DNA of 41,786 nt. It comes from an uncultured Bacteroidaceae bacterium (GTDB taxonomy: Bacteria > Bacteroidota > Bacteroidia > Bacteroidales > Bacteroidaceae). Position 1 is the first letter of the stretch; the number at the start of each line of letters is the position of its first letter. Of this stretch, positions 32,812-41,664 are shown in pieces. Below the pieces are notes generated by a model. It was not told where the DNA came from, ran no database searches, and saw only the letters and a program-made list of their open reading frames with translations. The stretch spans positions 1 through 41,786 of the forward strand of contig CAJONZ010000043.1 of assembly GCA_905236065.1 (NCBI GenBank), written 5' to 3'. A program made the position numbers and the translations under genes.

Positions 32812-34863
32812 ATGGCTATGAAAAAGACAACAAAGAAAGCCCCTGCTGTCAAGCACATTGGGCTTGTGAAGAATGACCCTTGGCTCGAACCGTTTGAGGA
32901 AGCCATCAGGGGACGCCACGACCATGTGGAGTGGAAGTTGAACGACTTGACTCAGAACGGCAAACAGACGTTGAGTAGCTTTGCCTCTGGCTATCTGTAT
33001 TTTGGTCTGCATAAGCTGGAGAAGGGATGGGTGCTCCGTGAATGGGCACCAAATGCCACGGAGATTTATGTGATTGGCGACTTCAACGGCTGGCAGGAGG
33101 ATGCCAAATATAAGATGAAGGCATTGAAAAATGGAAACTGGGAAATCAAACTATCTGATAAACAGCTAAAACATGGCGATTTATTCAAGCTGAAAGTGAA
33201 ATGGAACGGCGGCGAAGGCGAACGTATTCCAGCTTGGATTAACCGGGTGGTGCAGGACGATGTCACTAAGATTTTCTCTGCGCAGGCATGGGCACCAGAG
33301 ACTCCCTACGAGTGGAAGAAGAAAAACTTCAAGCCCAACACGGCTCCGCTGCTCATCTACGAGTGTCACATCGGTATGGCGCAGGATGCCGAGAAGGTGG
33401 GAACCTACACGGAGTTTAAGGATAACATTCTGCCCCGCATCAAGAAGGAAGGTTACAATGCCATTCAGATTATGGCTATTGCTGAGCATCCTTACTACGG
33501 TTCGTTTGGCTACCATGTCAGCAACTTCTTTGCCGCCAGCAGCCGTTTCGGAACGCCCGAGGAACTGAAAGCCCTGATTGACGAGGCACATGGCATGGGC
33601 ATCACCGTCATCATGGACATTGTACATTCTCACGCTGTGAAAAACGAGTTGGAGGGTCTTGGCAACTTTGCTGGAGACGGCAGCCAGTACTTCCACGGTG
33701 GCCCACGTCGTGAACACAACCAGTGGGACTCTCTATGCTTCGACTATGGCAAGAACGAGGTTCTCCACTTCCTGCTCAGTAACTGCAAATATTGGCTCGA
33801 TGAATACCACTTCGACGGCTTCCGTTTCGACGGTGTCACCTCCATGCTCTATTACAGCCACGGACTCGGACAAGCCTTTTGTGGCTATGGTGACTACTAT
33901 AATGGTGCCGAGGATGACGATGCCATTTGCTACCTCACGTTGGCCAACCTGCTTATCCATGAGGTGAATCCAAAGGCCATCACCATTGCCGAGGAAGTGA
34001 GCGGAATGCCCGGACTGGCAGCCCCTTACAAGGACGGTGGCTACGGCTTCGACTATCGTATGCAGATGAACGTGCCGGACTACTGGATTAAGACCATGAA
34101 GGAGCGTAAGGATGAGGATTGGAAACCGTCAAGCATCTTCTGGGAGCTGACGAACCGACGTGCCGACGAGAAGACGGTGACCTACGCGGAAAGCCACGAT
34201 CAGGCATTGGTTGGCGACAAGACCGTCATCTTCCAACTCATCGATGCCGACATGTACTGGCATTTCAAGAAGGGTGACGAGAACTTCATGGCCAACCGTG
34301 GCATTGCTCTCCACAAGATGATTCGTCTTGTCACGGCCAGCACCCTCAACGGAGCCTACCTGAACTTCATGGGTAACGAGTGGGGACATCCGGAGTGGAT
34401 AGACTTCCCACGTGACGGAAACGGATGGAGCTACAAGTATGCGCGTCGTCAGTGGAACCTTGTTGACAACCACGAACTTTGCTACCACTACCTCGGCGAC
34501 TTCGACGAAGCCATGCTCAGTGTGCTCAAGTCTGAGAAGAACATCCAGAAGACACCTGTCCAGGAAATCTGGCACAACGACGGAGACCAGATTCTGGCCT
34601 ATACCCGTGGCGACTTGCTGTTCGTCTTCAACTTTAATCCCAGTCAGTCGTTTACCGACTACGGTTTCATCGTACCCGAAGGAGCCTACGACGTTGTCCT
34701 CAACACCGACAGCAAGGCATTTGGCGGCAACGACTTAGCCGACGATTCCATTCGTCACTTCACCAACTACGATCCTATTTACGAGAAAGACCACAAAGGC
34801 TGGCTGAAACTTTACATTCCAGCCCGTTCTGCAGTCGTCCTGAGAAAAGCCGTTGAAGAATAA
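32812..34863 (+). CDS. glgB: 1,4-alpha-glucan (glycogen) branching enzyme
   Basis: GlgB makes alpha-1,6 branches in glycogen or other alpha-glucan. The 683-residue GH13 enzyme has a basic N-terminus (KKTTKKAPAVKH), a carbohydrate-binding CBM48-like domain (about 60-160, LREWAPNATEIYVIGDFNGW), and the GH13 barrel with VIMDIVHSHAVKN, the nucleophile Asp in GFRFDGVTSM, the acid Glu in IAEEVSGMPG, and the transition-state Asp in YAESHDQALVGDK. A C-terminal beta domain starts near 590. The form is nearer the eukaryote-like (SBE/GBE1) branch than E. coli GlgB. No glgA or glgP gene is adjacent. Confidence 0.95.
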   Translation: MAMKKTTKKAPAVKHIGLVKNDPWLEPFEEAIRGRHDHVEWKLNDLTQNGKQTLSSFASGYLYFGLHKLEKGWVLREWAPNATEIYVIGDFNGWQEDAKYKMKALKNGNWEIKLSDKQLKHGDLFKLKVKWNGGEGERIPAWINRVVQDDVTKIFSAQAWAPETPYEWKKKNFKPNTAPLLIYECHIGMAQDAEKVGTYTEFKDNILPRIKKEGYNAIQIMAIAEHPYYGSFGYHVSNFFAASSRFGTPEELKALIDEAHGMGITVIMDIVHSHAVKNELEGLGNFAGDGSQYFHGGPRREHNQWDSLCFDYGKNEVLHFLLSNCKYWLDEYHFDGFRFDGVTSMLYYSHGLGQAFCGYGDYYNGAEDDDAICYLTLANLLIHEVNPKAITIAEEVSGMPGLAAPYKDGGYGFDYRMQMNVPDYWIKTMKERKDEDWKPSSIFWELTNRRADEKTVTYAESHDQALVGDKTVIFQLIDADMYWHFKKGDENFMANRGIALHKMIRLVTASTLNGAYLNFMGNEWGHPEWIDFPRDGNGWSYKYARRQWNLVDNHELCYHYLGDFDEAMLSVLKSEKNIQKTPVQEIWHNDGDQILAYTRGDLLFVFNFNPSQSFTDYGFIVPEGAYDVVLNTDSKAFGGNDLADDSIRHFTNYDPIYEKDHKGWLKLYIPARSAVVLRKAVEE

Positions 34864-34874
34864 ATAGTAACTGT

Positions 34875-36017
34875 ATGTTAAACGACAATCACTCAAAGCA
34901 AACCTCGGGAATAGTCCGCTATTCCTGTGGTTTGCTTTTCATGCTTTTTACCTTTTCTTACCTCTTTTTCCTTCAGGGAAACGTGTTGGCAGAGACACAG
35001 TACATTTACTCCCATGGCCTGACGACCTATTCCATCTTGATGGGTTCCGTCCTCATTACCCTAATTCTGCAAACATTGCAATGGATTGTCGGACGTGTCT
35101 TCAAACCTCATGCCAGTTTCCATGTGCTGAGTTACCTGCCGTCGTTCATTCTGTTGGCATTCATTACTTCCAGTAGGTACTCTTTGATCACCACAGCTGT
35201 TTGGATGTGGGTGCTTCCCATTCTGCTCGTTTTCAGTCTGGTCCTGCTCCTAATTCTCAAATCTCGATTTTCCACACCTAATCTACACCCAGCTTCCATA
35301 GCCACCTTGCTTTGGAAAAATCACTTGGTGCTGTTCATCCTCTTCCTGCTTTGTGGCACGGTTTCCACATTAAAAGACGTCTATTGTTATGAGTTGAAAA
35401 TTGAACGGCTTATCATGGAACAAGACTATGAGGCAGCCACTCAGGTAGCCCCACTATCGCTGAAAACCACCCGCCGTCTGACGGAACTGCGGATGTTTGC
35501 CCTTTCCCAGCAGGAGCAGTTGGCCGAACGCTTGTTCGATTTTCCCCAATATCATGGGGCGGCAGGTTTGCTTTGTCTTTCCGACACCTCTTTATTATAT
35601 AGATACCCTGTACAGCGTATCTGCTACCGACTGGGTGCCCTTCCTGACAGTGCGACGATTCACAGCGAGATTCAGTACCTCCAAGTGATGAACCGCATTG
35701 ACACACTGCGTACAGCTGTCACACAAGATTACGAACTTTGCTACTATCTGCTTGACAAAGACCTTAATAGCTTTGCCAAGAAACTTCCCCTCTATTATCC
35801 GGATGCCCCGACGACTCCATTGCCCCGTGCCTATCGTGAAGCCGTACTTTATCTGGCCAAGACGCAGAAAAAGCATTTCAAATACACCCTTTCCCCTGAA
35901 GCCTACGAACAATACCAGCAACTTAAAAGCGAATACACAGATGCCATAGAACAAAAAAACCAAACTCGTCGTCAGTTTGGCAATACGTTCTGGTGGTATT
36001 ATGAATACGGAGATTAA
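34875..36017 (+). CDS. Multi-pass membrane protein, DUF6057-like
   Basis: This 380-residue protein has about four to five membrane segments in the first 170 residues (GLLFMLFTFSYLFFLQG, ILMGSVLITLILQTLQWIV, VLSYLPSFILLAFI, AVWMWVLPILLVFSLVLLL, LVLFILFLLCGTV). A cytoplasmic or periplasmic helical part (about 185-380) then looks like a TPR-like solenoid (MEQDYEAATQVAPLS, RTAVTQDYELCYYLLDKD) and ends FGNTFWWYYEYGD. The ending and layout recall DUF6057 in Bacteroidetes, but this copy is shorter than my memory of the family, so part of the helical region may be missing. It follows glgB after 11 bases. Confidence 0.65.
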   Translation: MLNDNHSKQTSGIVRYSCGLLFMLFTFSYLFFLQGNVLAETQYIYSHGLTTYSILMGSVLITLILQTLQWIVGRVFKPHASFHVLSYLPSFILLAFITSSRYSLITTAVWMWVLPILLVFSLVLLLILKSRFSTPNLHPASIATLLWKNHLVLFILFLLCGTVSTLKDVYCYELKIERLIMEQDYEAATQVAPLSLKTTRRLTELRMFALSQQEQLAERLFDFPQYHGAAGLLCLSDTSLLYRYPVQRICYRLGALPDSATIHSEIQYLQVMNRIDTLRTAVTQDYELCYYLLDKDLNSFAKKLPLYYPDAPTTPLPRAYREAVLYLAKTQKKHFKYTLSPEAYEQYQQLKSEYTDAIEQKNQTRRQFGNTFWWYYEYGD

Positions 36018-36085
36018 GTCTGGTCCTTCCAATGTGTACATGGACTATTTCCTCTTTCTCTGCTCTCTGTCTTCTCCGTTTTCTC

Positions 36086-37768
36086 TTACCCAAATAGCGT
36101 TTTTCGGTCACGTTCAATGGCGGGCACAACCCATTCCTCAGGGATGAACCGCCAGTGGTTGCGAGGTTGGGGGCTGATAGTACCTTTATCCCTGATGTAT
36201 TCGGTCAGGTAATGGCGGATGTCCTTGTCGGAAATGCTTCGGATGCGACGGTCAATCTCCTCCTTGGTCAGTCCCGCTCCCTTCGTCAGCAGCTCGCCAC
36301 CACCATTGGCACGGTAAGCTGTTATGGCGACAAGGTACGTCTTCCTCAAGTCGAAGGGCATTCCATCGTCAGTTTTTAGAATGTTGATTCGTTCCCCGGC
36401 AGGACGGGTGACATCCACTTCGTAATGGATGCCGGCGGCAGAGTCGAAATTGAAAATGAAATTGACAAACCCCATCTGTTCCGGCTTGTGGCGCATCGGG
36501 GCAATTTGTAGCAGCGGGTCTTCAGGGCTGTGCATCTGGTGAATCCAGTTTGCATAGCTCATTTCCAGATAATTCTTAATTTCTTGCCCCGTCAATTCCA
36601 GCGTGAAGAGGTGGTCTTCAAACCGATACAAGTCGAAAAGGTTGCACAGCTTCACATCCCCCGCCTCAATCGAGGCATGGAAGAAAAGGGGTGCCGAGAG
36701 GGAAATGTCGGCATGGGAAATGTGTAGCTGTAGTTCCTGAATCAGGTCGATATAGGCCGAGGAACCGAAATAGGCATCCTTCACATCGACCCTATTCGTA
36801 AACACGCCGATTTTCTGGTCTGCATACTCCTTGACATTCTTGAAGTCGCGGCTGAAGAAACGATTGAACTCAGCGGCATGGTTGTTATGCAGCTTTCCGA
36901 TGTAACGCAGACGGGCATCTATTTCCTTGTGTAACACTTTGTTCGTCTCGGCGTTCAGCGTGAATTTTACGTCAATCTCGGCAACGGAATGGGCATAGCA
37001 TCCAGGATTGATGCACATGATGCTTTTGCCCGATGGAGCGTCAATCTCCTCCATGTTACTGGCATGGTCGTGCCCATAGAGAACCAGGTCGAAACCCTCC
37101 ACGTTCTCCACCGTGCTACGCACCTCATTCTCCTTGTACTCCGGCGTGACGATACCCTCGTCCATGCCGGAATGGAACAGCCCGATGATGAAGTCAGGAT
37201 TTTCCGTCTCCCGGATACGTTCTATCCATTTCACGGCACTTTCCTGAATGGGTTCAAAGTGCATGTCGCCCCAGATGTAGTGAGGAATCCACTGCGGAAT
37301 GGCTGCCGTGACAAAACCGACGACTGCAATCTTCACACCGCTTCTACGCAGGATGGTGTAGGGTTCGAAGTAGGGGAGACCCGTCTCGTTGGAAATGGCA
37401 TTGGCACCCAGCACGGGAAAATTGCAGTGATGCACATAGTCGTCGAACACTCTGTGCCCCGTCTCAATATCGTGATTGCCCACCACGGAGACATCGTAGC
37501 CGATGAAATTGCAGAAATCGGCCACCCGGTGATGCTTATGTTGAGCCACATAATTATAATAATAGCTGGTTGGCTCGCCCTGTAGCATGTCTCCCCCGTC
37601 GATAAGAATGGTGCCAACAGGGTTGTACTTGCATTGTTGGGCCACAAAACCATGCACCCTTTGCAAACTACCCTTGCCCCAGTGGTCGTGGCGGAAATCG
37701 AAAGGAAAGTAGTTGCCGTGGATGTCCGAAGTGAAAATAATCTTTATTTTACGCTGTTTTGTGTCCAA
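36086..37768 (-). CDS. 5'-nucleotidase/UshA-family metallophosphoesterase without signal peptide
   Basis: This 560-residue protein has a metallophosphoesterase domain first: IIFTSDIHGNYFPF at 9-23, DGGDMLQGEP near 58, GNHDIETGHR near 97, FHSGMDEG near 205 and YGHDHASNMEE near 232 (all metal-ligand motifs). A 5'-nucleotidase C-terminal domain follows (about 310-530, FFHASIEAGDVKLCNL, YLVAITAYRANGGG). UshA relatives are normally exported, yet this begins MDTKQRKIKI with no signal peptide, so it should stay in the cytoplasm. Likely substrates are nucleotides or cyclic nucleotides; YfkN-, CpdB- or UshA-like activity cannot be told apart. It lies 19 bases after pheS. Confidence 0.9.
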   Translation of the reverse strand: MDTKQRKIKIIFTSDIHGNYFPFDFRHDHWGKGSLQRVHGFVAQQCKYNPVGTILIDGGDMLQGEPTSYYYNYVAQHKHHRVADFCNFIGYDVSVVGNHDIETGHRVFDDYVHHCNFPVLGANAISNETGLPYFEPYTILRRSGVKIAVVGFVTAAIPQWIPHYIWGDMHFEPIQESAVKWIERIRETENPDFIIGLFHSGMDEGIVTPEYKENEVRSTVENVEGFDLVLYGHDHASNMEEIDAPSGKSIMCINPGCYAHSVAEIDVKFTLNAETNKVLHKEIDARLRYIGKLHNNHAAEFNRFFSRDFKNVKEYADQKIGVFTNRVDVKDAYFGSSAYIDLIQELQLHISHADISLSAPLFFHASIEAGDVKLCNLFDLYRFEDHLFTLELTGQEIKNYLEMSYANWIHQMHSPEDPLLQIAPMRHKPEQMGFVNFIFNFDSAAGIHYEVDVTRPAGERINILKTDDGMPFDLRKTYLVAITAYRANGGGELLTKGAGLTKEEIDRRIRSISDKDIRHYLTEYIRDKGTISPQPRNHWRFIPEEWVVPAIERDRKTLFG

Positions 37769-37787
37769 GGAAAAGAGGTGTTAGAGA

Positions 37788-38807
37788 TTAATTCGCAGCC
37801 TCAAATTCTTTCAGGAAGCGTACGTCATTCTCGGAGAACAGGCGGAGATCCTTTACCTGATACTTCAGGTTGGCAATACGCTCTATACCCATGCCGAACG
37901 CATAACCTTTGTATTTCGTGGAGTCGATGCCGTTCAGTTCCAGCACGTTCGGATGCACCATGCCGCAACCCAGAATCTCCAGCCAACCGCTGCCCTTGCA
38001 CATCGAACAGCCCTTGCCTTTGCAGAGTGTACAACTGACGTCCATCTCTGCACTCGGCTCAGTGAAGGGGAAGTAGCTGGGACGCATACGAATCTGCGTG
38101 TCCTCGCCGAACATCTCCTTGGCAAACAGGAGGAGCACCTGCATCAAGTCGGTGAAGCTTACCTCCTTGTCAACGTACAATCCCTCCACCTGATGGAAGA
38201 AACAGTGGGCGCGAGCCGAGATGGCCTCGTTGCGATACACACGTCCCGGACAGATGACGCGGATGGGCGGTTGTTGCTTTTCCATCACACGTGCCTGTAC
38301 TGAACTGGTGTGGGTACGCAAGATGATATCGGGGTGAGCCTCTACGAAGAAAGTGTCCTGCATGTCCCTTGCCGGATGGTCTTCTGCAAAGTTCATGCTT
38401 GAGAACACATGCCAGTCGTCTTCCACCTCTGGCCCCTCGGCCAGAGAGAAACCCAGACGGGAGAAGATGTCAATAATCTCGTTTTTCACGATGGTGAGTG
38501 GATGGCGTGTGCCCAGGTCAACAGGGTAGGCCGTGCGGGTGATGTCAATCTCTGCCTCCTCTCCGTCCGTCTGTGCCACACTCTGTTTCAACTCGTTGAT
38601 AATCTCCATCGCACGGTTTTTCAGCTCGTTGATTTTGATGCCTACCTCTTTCTTCTGGTCGGCTGGCACATTGCGGAAATCATTCATCAAGGCCGTGATT
38701 ACACCTTTCTTGCTCAGGTACTTGATTCTGAGTGCTTCAATCTCCTCTGCATTCTTTGCTGAAAGCTGTTCAACCTCCTCCAGCATTTCCTTTATTCTTA
38801 CTAACAT
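37788..38807 (-). CDS. pheS: Phenylalanyl-tRNA synthetase alpha subunit
   Basis: PheS is the catalytic half of the class II tetrameric PheRS. The 339-residue protein has an N-terminal coiled coil (about 1-85), then the class II motifs GTRHPLT, GPEVEDDWHVF, DTFFVEAHP and THTSSVQARVM near 165. Motif 2 is ICPGRVYRNEAIS, and the C-terminal GMGIERIANLKY is motif 3. A Cys-rich CTLCKGKGCSMCKGSG insert (about 262-277) has a zinc-ribbon-like arrangement. pheT is not adjacent, so the subunits are encoded separately. Confidence 0.95.
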   Translation of the reverse strand: MLVRIKEMLEEVEQLSAKNAEEIEALRIKYLSKKGVITALMNDFRNVPADQKKEVGIKINELKNRAMEIINELKQSVAQTDGEEAEIDITRTAYPVDLGTRHPLTIVKNEIIDIFSRLGFSLAEGPEVEDDWHVFSSMNFAEDHPARDMQDTFFVEAHPDIILRTHTSSVQARVMEKQQPPIRVICPGRVYRNEAISARAHCFFHQVEGLYVDKEVSFTDLMQVLLLFAKEMFGEDTQIRMRPSYFPFTEPSAEMDVSCTLCKGKGCSMCKGSGWLEILGCGMVHPNVLELNGIDSTKYKGYAFGMGIERIANLKYQVKDLRLFSENDVRFLKEFEAAN

Positions 38808-38825
38808 AGTTATTTAATTTTTCTG

Positions 38826-38833
38826 CAAAGGTA
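38826..38833 (-). promoter_or_regulatory. -7 box of pheS
   Basis: TACCTTTG on the minus strand fits TAnnTTTG and lies about 19 bases before the pheS ATG, implying a very short leader of about 12 bases. The -33 match is weak. Confidence 0.5.
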
Positions 38834-38877
38834 ATGCTTTTTTCCAAAAATGTTACACAAGTTAAAAAATAAACCGC

Positions 38878-38885
38878 TAAATTTG
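38878..38885 (+). promoter_or_regulatory. -7 box of the DUF4348 lipoprotein gene
   Basis: TAAATTTG fits TAnnTTTG on the plus strand, 44 bases before the ATG at 38929. No good -33 box is seen. Together with the opposite pheS box it marks a divergent promoter region of about 120 bases. Confidence 0.45.
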
Positions 38886-38928
38886 CATGATTTTTTAGCT
38901 TTGGCCCGCACTTTTGGGGCTAATAGAT

Positions 38929-39771
38929 ATGATAAGGCATAACATATTCGTTTTGTTGGCAGTTGTTTTGGCACTCCTCTCGTGTCGTGGAAACAGGCCC
39001 GTACAGGATGTTGAGGAACTTTACATTCAAGACTCCATCGACTCCTCCGAGGACACACTCCACCTCATCGTTGAGGAACCTGAACCGCCACAGGCCGTCG
39101 ATGAACTCTTCGATGACTTTTTCTTCACTTTCGTCATCAATCCCAATTTTCAGACACACCGCATCAACTTCCCCCTGCAATGCAACGAAGGCGACGTGCA
39201 GAGGGAAATCAACGAAGAAGATTGGGCGCAGTTCAACCGTTTCAGTTCACAAGACTTCTTCTCCGTCATCTACGAGAACGAGGACGACATTGACGTGCAA
39301 AAAGACACAGCTGTCAACCGCGTCGCTGTCGAATGGATATACTTGCAGGACGACTACGTCGAGACCTACACTTTCCGCCGCTTCAAGTCAAAATGGTTCC
39401 TGATGTCTATCAACATCTCCAAGATTGACAACGTACCCAACGGAGCCTTCCTGAAATTTTACGCCGATTTCATCTCCGACTCCACTTTCCAGGTTGCATC
39501 CATCCGCCAGCCCCTGCGCTATACGCTCACAGAGTCCGACGAGGAAGCCGACGAAGCCTCCAACTCCCAGCTCACCCTCTCCGACTGGCTCTCCATGCGC
39601 GATGAACTCCCCATCCCCCACGAATCGCTCGTCAACATCGACTACGGCCAACCCAGCCACAGCACCACCCACAAGACGCTCTTCATGGAAGGTGTCAGCA
39701 ACGGACTCTCCATGAAGTTCAAGTTCAAGAAAGAAGACGGCGACTGGAAACTTACTGAAATAGAAAATTAA
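38929..39771 (+). CDS. DUF4348-family lipoprotein
   Basis: From the ATG at 38929 (a TTG five codons earlier is less likely) the product has 280 residues. The lipoprotein signal IFVLLAVVLALLSCRG has its Cys at about residue 19. After an acidic linker comes the domain with VDELFDDFFFTFVINPNFQ, RINFPLQC, VEWIYLQDDYVETYTFRR and FLKFYADFISDSTFQ, which I recall as DUF4348, a Bacteroidetes family of unknown function. It is envelope-anchored and expressed divergently from pheS. Confidence 0.8.
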   Translation: MIRHNIFVLLAVVLALLSCRGNRPVQDVEELYIQDSIDSSEDTLHLIVEEPEPPQAVDELFDDFFFTFVINPNFQTHRINFPLQCNEGDVQREINEEDWAQFNRFSSQDFFSVIYENEDDIDVQKDTAVNRVAVEWIYLQDDYVETYTFRRFKSKWFLMSINISKIDNVPNGAFLKFYADFISDSTFQVASIRQPLRYTLTESDEEADEASNSQLTLSDWLSMRDELPIPHESLVNIDYGQPSHSTTHKTLFMEGVSNGLSMKFKFKKEDGDWKLTEIEN

Positions 39772-39779
39772 ATACAGCC

Positions 39780-39852
39780 CCTCCTAACGTCCCCCTCAGG
39801 GGAGAAACGCCATCCGGATGGATGCCCCCTTTGGAAATTGGTGGATAGGAGA
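39780..39852. repeat. Intergenic inverted-repeat element before murB
   Basis: CTCCTA (39781-39786) and TAGGAG (39846-39851) flank a segment with smaller inverted pairs: CCCCT-CA-GGGG (about 39795-39804) and the palindrome CATCCGGATG (about 39810-39820). Elements of this kind (TAACGTCCCCCTCAGGGGAG) are common in Bacteroidetes intergenic regions. It looks like a short dispersed repeat, though only one copy is in the window. Confidence 0.5.
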
Positions 39853-39889
39853 AGGTTATTTTTAACTTTTAATTTTTTGATTCTTAACT

Positions 39890-40900
39890 TTGAAAACATT
39901 CACCAACCACTCCCTCCTCCCACATAACACCTTCGGCATGGATGTCCATGCCCACCTTTTCTATGAATATGAGTCCGAGGAGGAACTGCTGCAAATCCTG
40001 CCACAACTGCCTGCCGACCAGCCCGTACTCCATATCGGTGCTGGGAGCAACCTGCTTTTCTCCGGCGACTATCCCGGCATTATCCTCCATTCCGCCATCC
40101 GTGGCATCGAGACCGTTGCCGAAACCGCCGACAACCTTCTGTTGCGTGTAGGTGCTGGTGAAGTGTGGGATGATTTCGTCGCCTACACCGTCAGTCGCGG
40201 CCTTGGCGGAGCCGAAAACCTCTCCCTTATTCCCGGCGAAGTCGGGGCCTCTGCCGTTCAGAATATCGGTGCCTACGGGGCAGAAGTCAAGGATATCATC
40301 ACTCAGGTGGAGGCCATCGAACTCACGACGGGGCAACGGCGCACCTTCAGCAATGCCGAGTGTCAGTATGCCTATCGGCAGAGCATCTTCAAGAATCAAC
40401 TCAAAGGCCGGTACGCCATCACTTACGTCACCTACAGCCTGTGCCGTCACCCCGTGCTCAACCTCGACTACGGAAACATCCGGGCTGTCCTTCCCATCAC
40501 CCCCTCCGCAACTTACACTGTAAAAGACGTACGCGATGCCATCATCGCCATCCGCAACGAAAAGCTACCTGACCCCGCACTTCTGGGCAACGCCGGCTCC
40601 TTCTTCATGAATCCCGTTGTACCCACCGCACAGTTTCAGGCACTTTTACAGGAATACCCCGCCATGCCCCATTATGTCGTTCCCGGCGGCGTGAAGATTC
40701 CCGCAGGCTGGCTCATCGACCAATGCGGTTGGAAAGGAAAGAGCCTCGGACGTGCCGGCGTCCACGACCGCCAGGCCCTCGTCCTCGTCAACCGTGGTGG
40801 CGCCACCCCCGACGAAATTATGGCCCTCTCCGACGCCATCTGCCAGAGCGTACAGAAGAAATTCGGCATCACCATTCATCCCGAAGTCAATTTTATATGA
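39890..40900 (+). CDS. murB: UDP-N-acetylenolpyruvoylglucosamine reductase
   Basis: MurB reduces enolpyruvyl-UDP-GlcNAc to UDP-MurNAc with NADPH and FAD, in the cytoplasm. The 336-residue protein has the type I (E. coli-like) form: NTFGMDVHAHLF at the start, the FAD motif LHIGAGSNLLFSG near 49, GLGGAENLSLIPGEVGASAVQNIGAYG (split here as the FAD-pyrophosphate loop and the catalytic-region motif) near 104-131, CQYAYRQSIFKN near 162, the proton-donor Ser in LLGNAGSFFMNP near 233, and the final Glu in IHPEVNFI. The start is TTG at 39890, because a stop lies four codons upstream and the family N-terminus begins here. The next gene overlaps its stop. Confidence 0.93.
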   Translation: MKTFTNHSLLPHNTFGMDVHAHLFYEYESEEELLQILPQLPADQPVLHIGAGSNLLFSGDYPGIILHSAIRGIETVAETADNLLLRVGAGEVWDDFVAYTVSRGLGGAENLSLIPGEVGASAVQNIGAYGAEVKDIITQVEAIELTTGQRRTFSNAECQYAYRQSIFKNQLKGRYAITYVTYSLCRHPVLNLDYGNIRAVLPITPSATYTVKDVRDAIIAIRNEKLPDPALLGNAGSFFMNPVVPTAQFQALLQEYPAMPHYVVPGGVKIPAGWLIDQCGWKGKSLGRAGVHDRQALVLVNRGGATPDEIMALSDAICQSVQKKFGITIHPEVNFI

Positions 40901-41664
40901 GAATCATCCTCCTCGGCACCGGTACTTCCTGCGGCGTTCCTCAAATCGGTTGCACCTGTCCCACCTGCACCTCCGCCGACCCACGCGACAAACGCCTGCG
41001 TTGCTCCGCCCTCGTGCAAGTTAGCGGCAAGCGCATCCTCATAGATTGTGGGCCTGACTTCCGTGAGCAGATGCTCCACACCGATTTCCAGTCCCTCGAC
41101 GCCGTGCTTATCACCCACGAACACTACGACCACGTCGGCGGGCTCGACGACCTCCGTCCCTACAGTGTCTTCGGTGACGTCAATGTCTATGCAGAACCCT
41201 ATTGTGCCGACCATCTTGAACAGCGCATTCCCTATTGCTTCACGCCGCCCGAGAAACGTTATCCCGGTGTGCCCGCCATCAACCTCCGTCGCATTCAGCC
41301 CCACCAGCCCATCCATATTGGCGAGGATGTCGAAATCATCCCCATCCGCGTCATGCACGGCCACCTGCCCATCCTCGGCTTCCGCATCCAGAACTTCGCC
41401 TACATCACCGACATGAAGTCCATCCCCAATACCGAGATGCCCTACCTGCAAGGCATTGATACCCTCGTACTCAACGCCCTGCGCCATGCTGACCATCCTA
41501 CCCATCAGACCATCGAGGAAGCCATCAGTTTCTCCCAACTTCTCGGCAGTCCCGAAACCTACCTCATCCACATGTCCCACCACATCCTGCCCCATGCCGT
41601 CGAAGATGCCCTGCTGCCCCCCGGTTTCCACTTAGCCTACGATTTCATGGAGATAGAATGCTGA
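40897..41664 (+). CDS. PhnP-like metallo-beta-lactamase-fold hydrolase
   Basis: From the ATG at 40897, overlapping the murB stop as ATGA, the product has 255 residues. The N-terminus MRIILLGTGTSCGVPQIGC with the following CTCPTC motif resembles PhnP, whose members bind an extra zinc. The metal motif THEHYDHVGGLDD is near 73-85, followed by VMHGHLPILGF near 152, AYITDMKSIP near 168 and HMSHHILPHA near 230. PhnP opens cyclic ribose phosphate in phosphonate breakdown, but no phn genes are here, so the true substrate is unknown. A role as a general cyclic phosphodiesterase is possible. Confidence 0.9.
   Translation: MRIILLGTGTSCGVPQIGCTCPTCTSADPRDKRLRCSALVQVSGKRILIDCGPDFREQMLHTDFQSLDAVLITHEHYDHVGGLDDLRPYSVFGDVNVYAEPYCADHLEQRIPYCFTPPEKRYPGVPAINLRRIQPHQPIHIGEDVEIIPIRVMHGHLPILGFRIQNFAYITDMKSIPNTEMPYLQGIDTLVLNALRHADHPTHQTIEEAISFSQLLGSPETYLIHMSHHILPHAVEDALLPPGFHLAYDFMEIEC

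Noticed and set aside
36018-36085. Terminator between the convergent DUF6057-like and nucleotidase genes
   Set aside because: No strong stem with a U-run is visible; only a weak near-palindrome around 36033-36047.
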